From Pseudomonadota bacterium (lineage in GTDB: Bacteria > Pseudomonadota > Gammaproteobacteria > Burkholderiales > Rhodocyclaceae), in contig JAGTRW010000009.1 of assembly GCA_018262095.1 (NCBI GenBank), forward strand, positions 1 to 64,000: a stretch of 64,000 nt of DNA, written 5' to 3'. Below the pieces are notes generated by a model. The model saw only the letters and a list, made by a program, of their open reading frames with translations, did not search any database and had not been told where the DNA came from. How positions within the stretch are numbered: the first letter of the stretch is position 1; the number at the start of each line of letters is the position of its first letter. A program made the translations under genes and the position numbers. Below, piece by piece: positions 47,463 through 56,215 of this stretch.

Positions 47463-48809
47463 TCAGGGACGTCTCTTGAGCGGCAGGCGCAGGCGCGCGG
47501 TCAGGCCGCCGCCGTCTCGTGGCAACAGTTCAAGCGTGCCTTCGTGCAAGCGCGCAATGCGTTCGACGATGGCCAGTCCCAGTCCAGTGCCGGTCGCGTC
47601 GCTGCGCGCAGTTTCAAGGCGGGTGAACGGTCGCTTGAGCCGCTCGATCTGGCTTGCCGCGATGCCGGGGCCGCGGTCGAGCACGTCGATCACGATGTCG
47701 TCATTTTCGCGACGGGTGTCGACAGTGATCTCGCCGCCACCGTACTTGCGTGCATTTTCGAGCAGATTGGAAAGCGCCCTGGCGAGTGCCTGATGGTAAA
47801 TCAATGCCCGCGGCACCTCGCCGAGCCTGAGGACCACGTCGCGAGCGGTGCGCCCTTGGGCACCGGCAAGTTGCGTCACCAGCGCATTGACGTCGGTCGG
47901 CTCGGCGCGTTCCTCGCTCTCGTCGCGCGCGTAGTCGAGGAACTGGGCAATGATGGCGTCCATTTGCTCGATGTCGTCGCTGACCGCGCTGCGCGCCAGC
48001 GCGTCGCTGATCGACATTTCGGCCTCGAGGCGCAGGCGAGCGAGCGGTGTTCGCAAATCGTGCGAGATTCCGGCGAGCACCTCGGCGCGCTCGGCGTCGA
48101 GGCGTTTGAGATCGTTCGACATGCGGTTGAACGCTTCGGCGAGCTGCTTAAGTTCGATGGCGCCACGTTCGGCGACCGGGTCCGGGTGTTGGCCGCGGCC
48201 GAGTTCGTGCGCGGCGGCGGCCAGCGCGCGCAGCGGCTGGGTGACGCGCGAGACGATCAGCCAGGCGACGAGCAGCGCCAGCGCCAGCGAAGCGCCGCCC
48301 CAGCCCAGCCAGGACCAGGGAAAATCGCTTTCGGCGTGTTCGCCAGGCAGCATCAACCAGTACTCGTCATCGCTGCTGTCGCCGATCGAGAAGCTGACCC
48401 AGATCCCCGTCTGGCCATTGACCGACCTGGCGAAGCGGGTGCCCGAACCGAGTTGCGACTGGGCGGTGTTGAGCATGACTCGGAAAAAGAACGTATCGGG
48501 CAGCGCGCTGACGTTGTCGGTCGGTTCGGCCGGGTAGAGATGGACGCCTTCGCTTTCCGCAAGGTCGCGTAACAAGGCCAGCCGCTTGTCCGGGTCGGCG
48601 GCGACCAGCGCCGCCTGGGTGAGGTTGACGATGCTGACGGTGAGTTGCGCCAGTTCGCGCGCGCGCGGTTCTCGTTCGGCCAGCGCGAACAGCGTGAGCC
48701 AGGTCGCGACGCAAACAAAAATCAGCACGCTGACGAGCAGAAACGTTCGCACCAGCAGCGTGCGCGGAATGAATCGGCGCGCGAGCGTCAGCGCGGGGTC
48801 AGGCGTCAT
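47463..48809 (-). CDS. EnvZ-like sensor histidine kinase
   Basis: A 448-residue membrane kinase. It has a transmembrane segment at about 20-42, a periplasmic loop, a second segment at about 165-190 and a HAMP linker. The H-box is AGISHDLRTPLARLRLE, the N-box LLENARKYGGGEI and the G-boxes DRGPGIAASQ and TGLGLAIV. It overlaps the response-regulator gene by 4 bp (ATGA) and forms an EnvZ/OmpR-type pair, probably for osmotic or envelope stress. Confidence 0.92.
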   Translation of the reverse strand: MTPDPALTLARRFIPRTLLVRTFLLVSVLIFVCVATWLTLFALAEREPRARELAQLTVSIVNLTQAALVAADPDKRLALLRDLAESEGVHLYPAEPTDNVSALPDTFFFRVMLNTAQSQLGSGTRFARSVNGQTGIWVSFSIGDSSDDEYWLMLPGEHAESDFPWSWLGWGGASLALALLVAWLIVSRVTQPLRALAAAAHELGRGQHPDPVAERGAIELKQLAEAFNRMSNDLKRLDAERAEVLAGISHDLRTPLARLRLEAEMSISDALARSAVSDDIEQMDAIIAQFLDYARDESEERAEPTDVNALVTQLAGAQGRTARDVVLRLGEVPRALIYHQALARALSNLLENARKYGGGEITVDTRRENDDIVIDVLDRGPGIAASQIERLKRPFTRLETARSDATGTGLGLAIVERIARLHEGTLELLPRDGGGLTARLRLPLKRRP

Positions 48810-49528
48810 TTGGCTGCAGGCAGGCCATCGGGGACGAAGACGTAACCGAAGCCCCAGACCGTTTGCAGGTAGCGCGGCGTCGCCGGGTCGGCTTCGACCA
48901 GCTTGCGCAGGCGCGAGACCTGGACGTCGATGGCGCGGTCATACGGGCCTTGCTCGCGGCCGCGCGCCAGCGTCATCAGCCGGTCGCGCGAGAGCGGCTG
49001 GCGCGGATGCTCGAGCAGCACCTTGAGGACGGCGAATTCGCCGGTGGTCAGCGGCAGCACTTCGTTGTCTCGTTTGAGCGTGCGGGTGGCCAGATCGACC
49101 TCGACGTCGCCGAAAGCAATCAGCTTGTCTTCACCGGTCGGTGCGCCGGGGACGACGCTGACCTGGCGGCGCAAGACGGCCTGGATGCGCGCGACCAGCT
49201 CGCGTGGATTGAAGGGTTTGGGCAGATAGTCGTCGGCGCCCATCTCAAGACCGACGATGCGGTCGATCTCGTCGCCCTTGGCGGTCAGCATGATGATCGC
49301 CGGCGGCGCTTGGTCGGCGCGCAGGCGGCGGCAGATCGACAGCCCGTCCTCGCCGGGCAGCATCAGGTCGAGGATGATCAAATCGAAGCTTTCGCGTGCC
49401 AGCGATTTGTCCATCGCCTGCGCGTTCTCGGCGGTCCTGACGGCAAAGCCTTGCTCGCCAAGATAACGTTGCAGCAGATCGCGCAGCCTTTTGTCGTCGT
49501 CGACGACGAGGATTTTTCGTTCGCTCAT
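48806..49528 (-). CDS. ompR: OmpR-family response regulator
   Basis: A 240-residue regulator. The receiver has acidic pair VVDDDKRLRD, the phosphoacceptor Asp in LIILDLMLPGEDG and Lys in YLPKPFNPREL. A C-terminal winged helix follows (LTTGEFAVLKVLLEHPRQPLSRD, then RLRKLVEADPATPRYLQTV). ATG 49528 begins the conserved receiver; upstream in-frame sequence is not homologous. It is cotranscribed with the sensor gene. Confidence 0.94.
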   Translation of the reverse strand: MSERKILVVDDDKRLRDLLQRYLGEQGFAVRTAENAQAMDKSLARESFDLIILDLMLPGEDGLSICRRLRADQAPPAIIMLTAKGDEIDRIVGLEMGADDYLPKPFNPRELVARIQAVLRRQVSVVPGAPTGEDKLIAFGDVEVDLATRTLKRDNEVLPLTTGEFAVLKVLLEHPRQPLSRDRLMTLARGREQGPYDRAIDVQVSRLRKLVEADPATPRYLQTVWGFGYVFVPDGLPAAK

Positions 49529-49601
49529 GCGCCAATCGTAACCGGAAAACGGGCGCGAGGTGGCAAACGCTTGGGCGGATGAACCTAGAAACCTCAGTTC
49601 G

Positions 49602-49733
49602 AACCACAACGACACAACGGGCACAACGAAGAACTCTGGTTCTTTGGGGGGCTTTCGAATCAGCTTATGGGTGATACATCACGACGTGGCAAATCATTGC
49701 TTTTTCGTCATGATCGTTGTGTTCGTTGTGGTT
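49602..49733. repeat. Inverted-repeat-bounded intergenic element with CACAACG units
   Basis: AACCACAACGACACAACG (49602-49619) is the reverse complement, with one base missing, of CGTTGTGTTCGTTGTGGTT (49715-49733). The left arm continues as a third unit (GCACAACGAAG), so the arms are short tandem CACAACG repeats. Between them is about 95 bp with an inner AAGAA/TTCTT hairpin. The right arm covers the stop codon of the AbrB-family gene. It resembles a small dispersed palindromic element. Confidence 0.6.
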
Positions 49734-50799
49734 AACTGCTTTTTCCAGAATGAATTCGCCCCTGGACAGCCTGCAGCAGTCGCCACACGGGGAGCGAGCA
49801 AGTGACGACAATCGCCAGGCGGGCGACCTGGAACGAGGTGACCAGCGGCACGCCCAGTTTGAGTATTTTTGCGGTAATGCACATTTCCGAGAGGCCGCCG
49901 GGCGACGTTGCCAGGACCATGGTCGGCGCCGTTTCACCGGTCAGCCAGGCGATCGCCAGCCCCATGAGCACCGACACGCAGACGGTGAACGTCGCGCTGG
50001 CGGCAATTCCGAGCATCAGCCGGCGCGACTCGGAGCGCAGGCTGGGCTTGAATCGCGAGCCGAGCGAACAGCCGATCAGCAGCTGGGCGAGCACCGTCAG
50101 CAGCGGCGGGATTGCCGACATGTCATGGCTGCGGACGGTGGTCAGCAGGCTGACGGTCAGCGGGCCGAGCAGCCAGGCATTGGGAATGCGGGCTTTCATG
50201 AAGACGTAGGCGGTGGCGATCGCCATCAAGGTCAAGCCGATCAGTCCCGGTGTGCTCATCAGCGTCGCCGTCGGCGCATAGAGATCGTTGCCGCTGGCGC
50301 CGGTCAGGGTCACCGAGATCGGGATGATCGATACCGCCATCAGCACGCGCACCGAGTGCGCCAGCGCGACCTGATCGAAGCGTGCGCCGGCGCGTTCGGC
50401 GAGCACCGCCATTTCGGCGGCGCCGCCAGGGACGCTGGCAAAAAAAGCCGTGACCGCGGTAATTCCAGATAAGCGCTTGAGCAGCAGGCCGCCCAGCGCG
50501 CCGATCAGGATCGCGACCAAGGCTGCCGCCAGGATATAAGCGCCGTAATTGAGAATGTGCCGGGTGACGTCGGCGGTGAAGTAGAGTCCGAGGGCGCAGC
50601 CGATCACCAGTTGTCCCGCCTGACGGCCGCCGCGAATCGCTTTGACCCTGACGTCGCTGATGCCTGCCGCGCCGACCGTAAACATCGGGCCGAGCATCCA
50701 CGGCAGCGGCACGTGCAGCAGCTTGAAGAACAGTCCGCCGCACAGGCTGAGGAAGAGTGCGGTGGCAATCGGGCGTAGCGAAGCGAGTAGGGTTTTCAT
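49732..50799 (-). CDS. AbrB-family membrane protein
   Basis: A 355-residue protein of the AbrB duplication family (often misnamed ammonia monooxygenase). It contains two similar halves, each with hydrophobic spans and a PGG motif: ASVPGGAAEMAVLAE near residue 110 and ATSPGGLSEMCITAK near residue 305. No function is established; transport or regulation has been suggested. ATG 50799 (MKTLLASLRP) is chosen over an upstream frame extension. Its stop lies inside an inverted-repeat element. Confidence 0.85.
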   Translation of the reverse strand: MKTLLASLRPIATALFLSLCGGLFFKLLHVPLPWMLGPMFTVGAAGISDVRVKAIRGGRQAGQLVIGCALGLYFTADVTRHILNYGAYILAAALVAILIGALGGLLLKRLSGITAVTAFFASVPGGAAEMAVLAERAGARFDQVALAHSVRVLMAVSIIPISVTLTGASGNDLYAPTATLMSTPGLIGLTLMAIATAYVFMKARIPNAWLLGPLTVSLLTTVRSHDMSAIPPLLTVLAQLLIGCSLGSRFKPSLRSESRRLMLGIAASATFTVCVSVLMGLAIAWLTGETAPTMVLATSPGGLSEMCITAKILKLGVPLVTSFQVARLAIVVTCSLPVWRLLQAVQGRIHSGKSS

Positions 50800-50832
50800 C
50801 GATTCAGCCCGGGAGGGCCTGTCTACATGAAC

Positions 50833-50856
50833 ATGGCCTCCCGCGCGGGAGGCCAT
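50833..50856. repeat. Perfect 24-bp palindrome upstream of the AbrB-family gene
   Basis: ATGGCCTCCCGC is followed directly by its reverse complement. It lies between the citM-like stop and the AbrB-family start, next to another hairpin at 50870-50891. It may act in transcript processing or termination. Confidence 0.5.
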
Positions 50857-50869
50857 GCCTGGGTTGATT

Positions 50870-50891
50870 GAGTCCGGCGCAGGCCGGACTC
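50870..50891 (-). terminator. Hairpin after the citrate-carrier gene
   Basis: GAGTCCGGC (50870-50878) pairs with GCCGGACTC (50883-50891) across 4 bases, 10 bp after the carrier stop. There is no T-run, so termination would need help or the structure serves mRNA stability. Confidence 0.5.
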
Positions 50892-50901
50892 GAAGCGTCG
50901 G

Positions 50902-52212
50902 TCAGAGGGTGATATTGCCCAGCAGCACGGAGGTGGCAAGCCACAGCAGTGAAACGCAGATTGCCGGCAACAGCGCGAACCGTTGCAGATCGCCGAATTC
51001 GACCTTGTTGAGGCCGACCAGCAAGTAGGTCGAGGGCACCAGCGGACTGAGCAGATGCGCGCCCTGTCCGATCAGCGCGGCGCGACCCATCATGTCGGCG
51101 GGAATGCCATAGACCGCGGCAGCCTTGGCGAGGACCGGCAGCACGCCGAAATAGAAGGCGTCGTTGGTCATGAAGAAGGTTCCCGGCAAGCTGATCAGCG
51201 AGGTGATGAAGGCGAAGTGCGGCCCCATCGATTCCGGAACGCCAGCAATGATCATCTTGGCCATGGCGTCGACCATCTTGGTGTCGGCCAGAATTCCCAT
51301 GAAGATACCGGCGGCAAAGACCATCGCGACGACCGGCATGGCATTGGCGCCGTTGGCGGCGATGCGTGCTTGCTGATCCTTGTTCTTGTAGTTGACCAGC
51401 AGCGCCAGCGCGGTCGCGATGATGAACAGGATGGCCAGTGGCAGCACGCCCATCATCAGGCAGGTCATCAGCACGACGACCAGCACCAGGTTGATCCAGA
51501 ATTTCTCCGGGCGCTTGAGCTGGTCGGCTTCGGGATCTTCGGACACGGTGAACTTGTTGTCAGCATGGGTGATGTCGAGGACGCCAAGGCGGGCGCGTTC
51601 CTGCAGGCCCCAACGGTAGCCCATGAAACAAACGAACAGGGTGCCGACCACCATGCACGGAATCATCGGCGTGAATACCTGCGACGAGTCAACGGACAGC
51701 GACGCCAGTACGCGACCCGTTGGGCCACCCCACGGGATAATGTTCATCACGCTGTTTTCGAGAACCGCCAGCGCCGGCAGAATGATCGGGCGGATTCCCA
51801 GTTTTCGATGCACGGCGAGCATCGCCGAGCAGGTCACCAGATAAGTCGTCGAGCCGTCGCCGTCAAGCGAAATGAACGCCGCCAGCACGGCCGTCCCGAC
51901 GCAGACTTTCATCGGGTCGCCATGAACGACCTTGAGAATTTTCTTGATCACCGGGTCAAACAGTCCTGCGTCGATCATGATGCCGAAGAACAGGATGGCG
52001 AAACAGATCATGATCCCGGTCGGCGCGACCTTCTTGACGCCGTCAAACATCATTTTTCCGAGTTTCGCGTCGTGAAAACCCAGGGCAATGGCGAAGACGA
52101 TCGGGATCAGGATCAGGGCATTCATCGCTGACATGCGCTTGGACATGATCAGATACATGAAGAGCAGGATCATTGCGAAACCCGCAATGCCTAGGGTCGT
52201 TTGACTGAGCAT
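50902..52212 (-). CDS. CitMHS-family citrate/H+ (metal) symporter
   Basis: A 436-residue membrane protein with about twelve spans. The family signature ISLDGDGSTTYLVTCSAML and LENSVMNIIPWGGPTGR in the first half, and the paired MTNDAFYFGVLP and LSPLVPSTYLLVG in the second, match citrate-Mg2+/H+ symporters (CitM, CitH). ATG 52212 follows GGAGGT at seven bases. It faces the TctD/E-like regulators across a divergent spacer, and citrate-lyase genes follow them, so citrate uptake is its likely role. Confidence 0.9.
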   Translation of the reverse strand: MLSQTTLGIAGFAMILLFMYLIMSKRMSAMNALILIPIVFAIALGFHDAKLGKMMFDGVKKVAPTGIMICFAILFFGIMIDAGLFDPVIKKILKVVHGDPMKVCVGTAVLAAFISLDGDGSTTYLVTCSAMLAVHRKLGIRPIILPALAVLENSVMNIIPWGGPTGRVLASLSVDSSQVFTPMIPCMVVGTLFVCFMGYRWGLQERARLGVLDITHADNKFTVSEDPEADQLKRPEKFWINLVLVVVLMTCLMMGVLPLAILFIIATALALLVNYKNKDQQARIAANGANAMPVVAMVFAAGIFMGILADTKMVDAMAKMIIAGVPESMGPHFAFITSLISLPGTFFMTNDAFYFGVLPVLAKAAAVYGIPADMMGRAALIGQGAHLLSPLVPSTYLLVGLNKVEFGDLQRFALLPAICVSLLWLATSVLLGNITL

Positions 52213-52608
52213 CAGATTACCTCCGGTAATTTTATATAAATCAACGCGTTGTGCGGCGTCCAAGTTCGCGTGCCTGGTCTTCTTGAGCCAGTTCATCAGA
52301 GCTTGTCCCGTGAGCCAAAAGTTCTTTGACCAACCGGGCCAAGCCGTTGAGAGGGGCGGCAGACCTTTTTGTGCAGGCAACGCCAATTTACAAAAACTCA
52401 GCCTTCTATTTGCCTACAATTCGATTCTTATTCGATATCTTGGCGATCGGCCTTGTTTTGCGCCCGCGCCGCGCCGCTGTTCGCATCAACTCGCCACTGG
52501 TCGAATAGGCGCGGCGCGTGCCATACTGGCGAGCCAATGACCGATCAGGGGCGGCATTCGATGAGAACCTGCGGTCCCCGGGTTTGCCTTTTTCTTATTT
52601 GATCGCTG
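52213..52608. other. 396-bp divergent regulatory spacer (citrate carrier / response regulator)
   Basis: No gene of its own is supported. It must contain both promoters. An ATTCGAT direct repeat lies at 52419-52436 in an AT-rich part. The segment near the carrier gene is also AT-rich, as expected for a promoter. Confidence 0.6.
52419..52436. promoter_or_regulatory. 11-bp-spaced direct repeat, candidate response-regulator site
   Basis: ATTCGAT occurs at 52419-52425 and 52430-52436, one helical turn apart. OmpR-family regulators typically bind direct repeats with this spacing. It lies in the spacer between the citrate carrier and the response regulator. Confidence 0.5.
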
Positions 52609-53280
52609 ATGAAATTACTTCTCGTAGAAGACAATCGCGAACTGTCGTCCTGGCTGACCAAGCTGTTGATTCAATCAGGTTATGCGGTCGAACAGGCGTT
52701 CACCGGCGAAGAGGCGTCGCAGTTTCTGCTGACGCAGAGCTATAACGCGATCCTGCTCGACTTGATGCTGCCGGGAATCAAGGGGCAGACGCTGCTCAAA
52801 CAGATCAGAAGCAAGAACAATGATGTGCCGGTGCTGATCATCAGCGCGCAGGACAAGTTGCAGGACATCATCGAGCATTTGAACCTGGGCGCCGATGATT
52901 ATCTGGCCAAGCCTTTCGACATCAAGGAACTCGAGGCGCGACTGCGTTCGCTGCTGCGCCGCGCCAGCGGCAAGACCAATCCGGTGCTGTCCTGTGGCGC
53001 CTTGCACTACGACACCAACTCCAAGTTGTTTTCCTGCGCCGGCACGGTGCTGGCCTTGACGCCCAGGGAGCACGCGGTGCTCGAAGCATTGATCCGCTTT
53101 CCCGGCAAGACGGTGGCCAAGAAGGATCTGGTCGACAGCCTGTTCACGCTTGAGGATACGGTGTCGGTCAAGGCGCTGGAAATCTATATCGTCCGCTTGC
53201 GCAAGAAAATTGAGAACTCGGGTGCAAAAATCATCACCTTGCGCGGATTGGGCTACATGTTGACCTATGTCGCTGAATGA
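52609..53280 (+). CDS. OmpR-family response regulator, TctD-like
   Basis: A 223-residue regulator. The receiver has VEDNRELSSWL, phosphoacceptor Asp in AILLDLMLPGIKG and Lys in YLAKPFDIKEL. The winged helix follows (LTPREHAVLEALIRFPGKTVAKKD and VRLRKKIENSGAKIITLRGLGY). It resembles TctD of tricarboxylate uptake. The gene overlaps the kinase gene by 14 bp and probably controls the divergent citrate carrier and the downstream citrate-lyase genes. Confidence 0.92.
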   Translation: MKLLLVEDNRELSSWLTKLLIQSGYAVEQAFTGEEASQFLLTQSYNAILLDLMLPGIKGQTLLKQIRSKNNDVPVLIISAQDKLQDIIEHLNLGADDYLAKPFDIKELEARLRSLLRRASGKTNPVLSCGALHYDTNSKLFSCAGTVLALTPREHAVLEALIRFPGKTVAKKDLVDSLFTLEDTVSVKALEIYIVRLRKKIENSGAKIITLRGLGYMLTYVAE

Positions 53281-54673
53281 CCTGATCAGGCTGCGTAGTC
53301 TCAAGAGTCGCCTGATCGTCTGGGTGTTCATGCCGATCGCGCTGATCGTCGCGGTCGATCTGGTCGGGACTTATCACAGTACCGAACAGATCGCGACGAC
53401 GATCCAGCAGCAACTGCTGCACGGGTCGGCGAAAATGATTTCGGAGCAGCTCGTTTTCAGCGATGGCGGCTATGAAATCAGCGTCCCGCCGGCGGCGTTC
53501 GAGCTGTTCGAGAACAAGTTTCAGGATCATGTCTATTTTTCGGTGCGCAGCAAGGACGGCAAGCTGATTGCCGGCGACGACGAATTGGCGGCGTATGAGG
53601 AATCCTTGCCGATCGAGGAGGAACGTTACTTTGTCGCCAGGCTGCACGGCGAGGTGGTTCGCGTCATCGTCTTTGCCCATGCGCTGCCTGATTCGTCGAC
53701 CGGCGACTACGCCATTACTCAGGTTGCCCAGACCTTGCTCAGTCATGAGAACTTCAGGGAAGGGCTGTTCTTTTCGGCGATTGGCCGTCATCTGCTGTTG
53801 CTGGCGATCACCATCGCTTCTCTGGTCATTTCACTGAAATGGACGCTCAGTCCATTGAAGGAGTTCAGCCGGGAACTGCTGCAGCGCCAATCGGGATCGC
53901 TCGAAAAGCTCGACGGTTACAACGCGCCAAGCGAACTCGACCCGGTCATCCGCGCGCTCAATGAGTATGTCGAGCGCTTGAATCGCACCCTGTCATCGTA
54001 TGAGAAGTTCGTCGCCAATACCGCGCATCATCTGCGCACTTCGTTTGCCATCATCGCCTCGCAGATCAATTTCGCCAAGCGCGCAAAGGTACACGACCAG
54101 GTTCAGCGCGAGGTGCTCGACGCGATACAGAAGACCTTGGGGGATTGCACCAAGGTGATCAATCAGTTGCTGGTCCTGGCGTCGATCGAACAGCAGGACG
54201 CTGCGTCGGCCGACGACGTCCAGATCTCGGAAATCATCATGGCGGTGATTGACGAAATGGCGCCGCTGGCGTATCAGAAGCATATTGAACTGGGCATTGA
54301 CGTGTTCGACGACAGCGTTCGCGTCGCGGCGCCCGCTCGTCTGCTGCACGAACTGATTGCCAATCTGATCGACAATGCGATTGTGCATATGGGCAAGGCG
54401 GGTGAGGTAGTGATTTCACTGCGGCGCCAAACGGATCATGTCCTGCTCAGCGTCACTGACGATGGGGTCGGCATTCCGCCGGCGTTGCAGCAAAAGGTAT
54501 TGGAACGCTTTTTTCGCATCGACGAGTCCAGGGCCGGCAGCTCAGGACTTGGGCTGGCGATCGTCAAGGAAATATGTGACCGCTTGAAGGCGCAGCTTTC
54601 CTTGCATACGCCTGCGTCTGGCGCCGGTCTGCAAGTCGATATCCGGTTCCCGTTAAGTGTCAAGGCCAACTGA
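53267..54673 (+). CDS. Sensor histidine kinase, TctE-like
   Basis: A 468-residue membrane kinase. It has an N-terminal span (about 15-36), a periplasmic sensor of about 140 residues of the 2CSK-N type, and a second span (about 172-190). The H-box is FVANTAHHLRTSFAIIASQ, the N-box LIANLIDNAIVHM and the G-boxes DDGVGIPPALQ and SGLGLAIV. It pairs with the regulator encoded just before it. A binding-protein gene follows after only 11 bases, so the periplasmic domain may read that protein. Confidence 0.9.
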   Translation: MSLNDLIRLRSLKSRLIVWVFMPIALIVAVDLVGTYHSTEQIATTIQQQLLHGSAKMISEQLVFSDGGYEISVPPAAFELFENKFQDHVYFSVRSKDGKLIAGDDELAAYEESLPIEEERYFVARLHGEVVRVIVFAHALPDSSTGDYAITQVAQTLLSHENFREGLFFSAIGRHLLLLAITIASLVISLKWTLSPLKEFSRELLQRQSGSLEKLDGYNAPSELDPVIRALNEYVERLNRTLSSYEKFVANTAHHLRTSFAIIASQINFAKRAKVHDQVQREVLDAIQKTLGDCTKVINQLLVLASIEQQDAASADDVQISEIIMAVIDEMAPLAYQKHIELGIDVFDDSVRVAAPARLLHELIANLIDNAIVHMGKAGEVVISLRRQTDHVLLSVTDDGVGIPPALQQKVLERFFRIDESRAGSSGLGLAIVKEICDRLKAQLSLHTPASGAGLQVDIRFPLSVKAN

Positions 54674-54684
54674 GGGAGAACGGC

Positions 54685-55680
54685 ATTAATTCTTTTCTAA
54701 AGCTCGTGGCGTTGATTGCATTGCTCGCGCCCTGTCTCCAGGCGAACGCCCGCGACAAGATCACGATCGTGGTGACCAGCATCGAGAAACAGATTTACCT
54801 GCCGGCCAAGCTCGCCGAGCGGCTGGGCTACCTCAAGGAAACCGGGCTGGATATCGAATTGCTCGGCGAGCAGCCCGGCGTCAACCCGGAAACGCAAATG
54901 CTGTCAGGCGCGGCACAGGGCGTCATCGGTTTTTACGACCATACCATCGACCTGCAGGCGCGCGGCAAGCTGGTGCAGTCGGTGGTGCAACTCAGTCAGG
55001 CGCCGGGTGAGGTGATCCTCGTCGCGAAAGCGGCAGCCAAGGACATCAACTCAGCGGCCGACTTCAGGGGAAAGACCCTGGGCGTGACCAAACTGGGCGC
55101 CTCGACCGATTTTTTGGTGCAGTATCTGGCGGCCAAGGCCGGTGTCAAAAAAAGCGAATTCACGATCGTTCCCGTCGGTGCCGGATCAACCTTCATTACG
55201 GCCATTGAAAAGGGGAAGATCGACGCCGGAATGACCACCGAGCCGACCATCTCGCGTCTGACTTCATCGGGCGCGGCGAGCATCCTGATCGATTTGCGCA
55301 CCGCCAGGAGCAGCGAAGCGGTGCTCGGCGGCGTCTACCCGGGTGCCTGCCTCTATATGCCGACGGCCTGGGTCAATTCGCACAAGGAGCAAGTGCAAAA
55401 AATCGTCAATGCGTTCGTCAAGACGCTGCGCTATATCCAGGCGCACAGCGCCAGGGAAATTGCCGAAAAAATGCCGGAAGACTACTATGCATCGAACAAG
55501 CAGATGTACATCGATGCGCTCGAGGTGAGCAAACTGACGTTTACCGCCGATGGCGCGATGCCGGAAAACGGTCCGCCGACCGTGCTCGACGTTCTGAAGA
55601 AATTCGACAAGGCGGTGCAGAGAAAATCAATCAACCTGGCCAATACCTTCACCTCCGAATTCGTCAATGCCGTGAAATAA
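54685..55680 (+). CDS. Periplasmic binding protein, NitT/TauT-type (NMT1-like), orphan
   Basis: With an ATT start at 54685 the product is 331 residues and opens with a normal signal peptide (a lysine, then VALIALLAPCLQANA). GGGAGAA lies directly upstream at good spacing. The first conventional start, GTG 54706, would give a signal without a positive charge. The mature part is a two-lobe ligand-binding fold (YLPAKLAERLGYLKE, TLGVTKLGASTDFLVQYL, GKIDAGMTTEPTIS). No permease or ATPase genes adjoin it. As the third gene of a two-component operon it may be a periplasmic signal receiver rather than a transport part. Confidence 0.85.
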   Translation: MNSFLKLVALIALLAPCLQANARDKITIVVTSIEKQIYLPAKLAERLGYLKETGLDIELLGEQPGVNPETQMLSGAAQGVIGFYDHTIDLQARGKLVQSVVQLSQAPGEVILVAKAAAKDINSAADFRGKTLGVTKLGASTDFLVQYLAAKAGVKKSEFTIVPVGAGSTFITAIEKGKIDAGMTTEPTISRLTSSGAASILIDLRTARSSEAVLGGVYPGACLYMPTAWVNSHKEQVQKIVNAFVKTLRYIQAHSAREIAEKMPEDYYASNKQMYIDALEVSKLTFTADGAMPENGPPTVLDVLKKFDKAVQRKSINLANTFTSEFVNAVK

Positions 55681-56215
55681 GCTTGCGCCATGTTGCCTCG
55701 CTTGCCCGACGGATTCTGCTTTGAAGGCAAACAGAAGGCTGCGCTTTTGTAACTTGGGCGGCGCGGTCCAGCGTAGCGAAGCTCGCGGCCGGGGTGCTTC
55801 CAAAATAGAACAAGCTTGTGAACATACATCGTTTGCGGTGAGGTCCAAACCCAGTAAGAATGTGACGCTGATGCCTGAGTCGTCCGATGCCAGTCCGTCA
55901 GCTTGCCATGCCATCTGGCGCGGCGTTTTGGGTGAATGGAAAATGACGGCGAACCCGGTGTCGAGAGTTTTCGAACTCGGAGTGCAGAAGGGTTGCAATT
56001 TGGAAAAAGCAGCTTGTTGTCTGGCTGGCTTCTCCATTTGTGTGGTTTTTTAAACGATGAAAGTCCGCGTCGATCGTCATTGCTGTGAATTTCAATCAAC
56101 GTCAAAGCGCCTCGCTACGTGACCGTGCCCTTGGGCGCCAACTGGTATTTTTCACGTTGTTCGTTGCGTGTGCGCAAGCCCTGTGTTGCCGCCCGTCCTC
56201 AAGGAAAAGAGCATC
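55681..56215. other. 535-bp spacer before citC without a recognisable gene
   Basis: Several frames of 60-200 codons cross it on both strands, but none has family features, a good ribosome-binding site or consistent composition. It should contain the promoter of the citrate-lyase operon. The middle part (about 55,690-56,110) reads like degenerate sequence and may be a dispersed intergenic repeat or a decayed gene. Confidence 0.5.
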
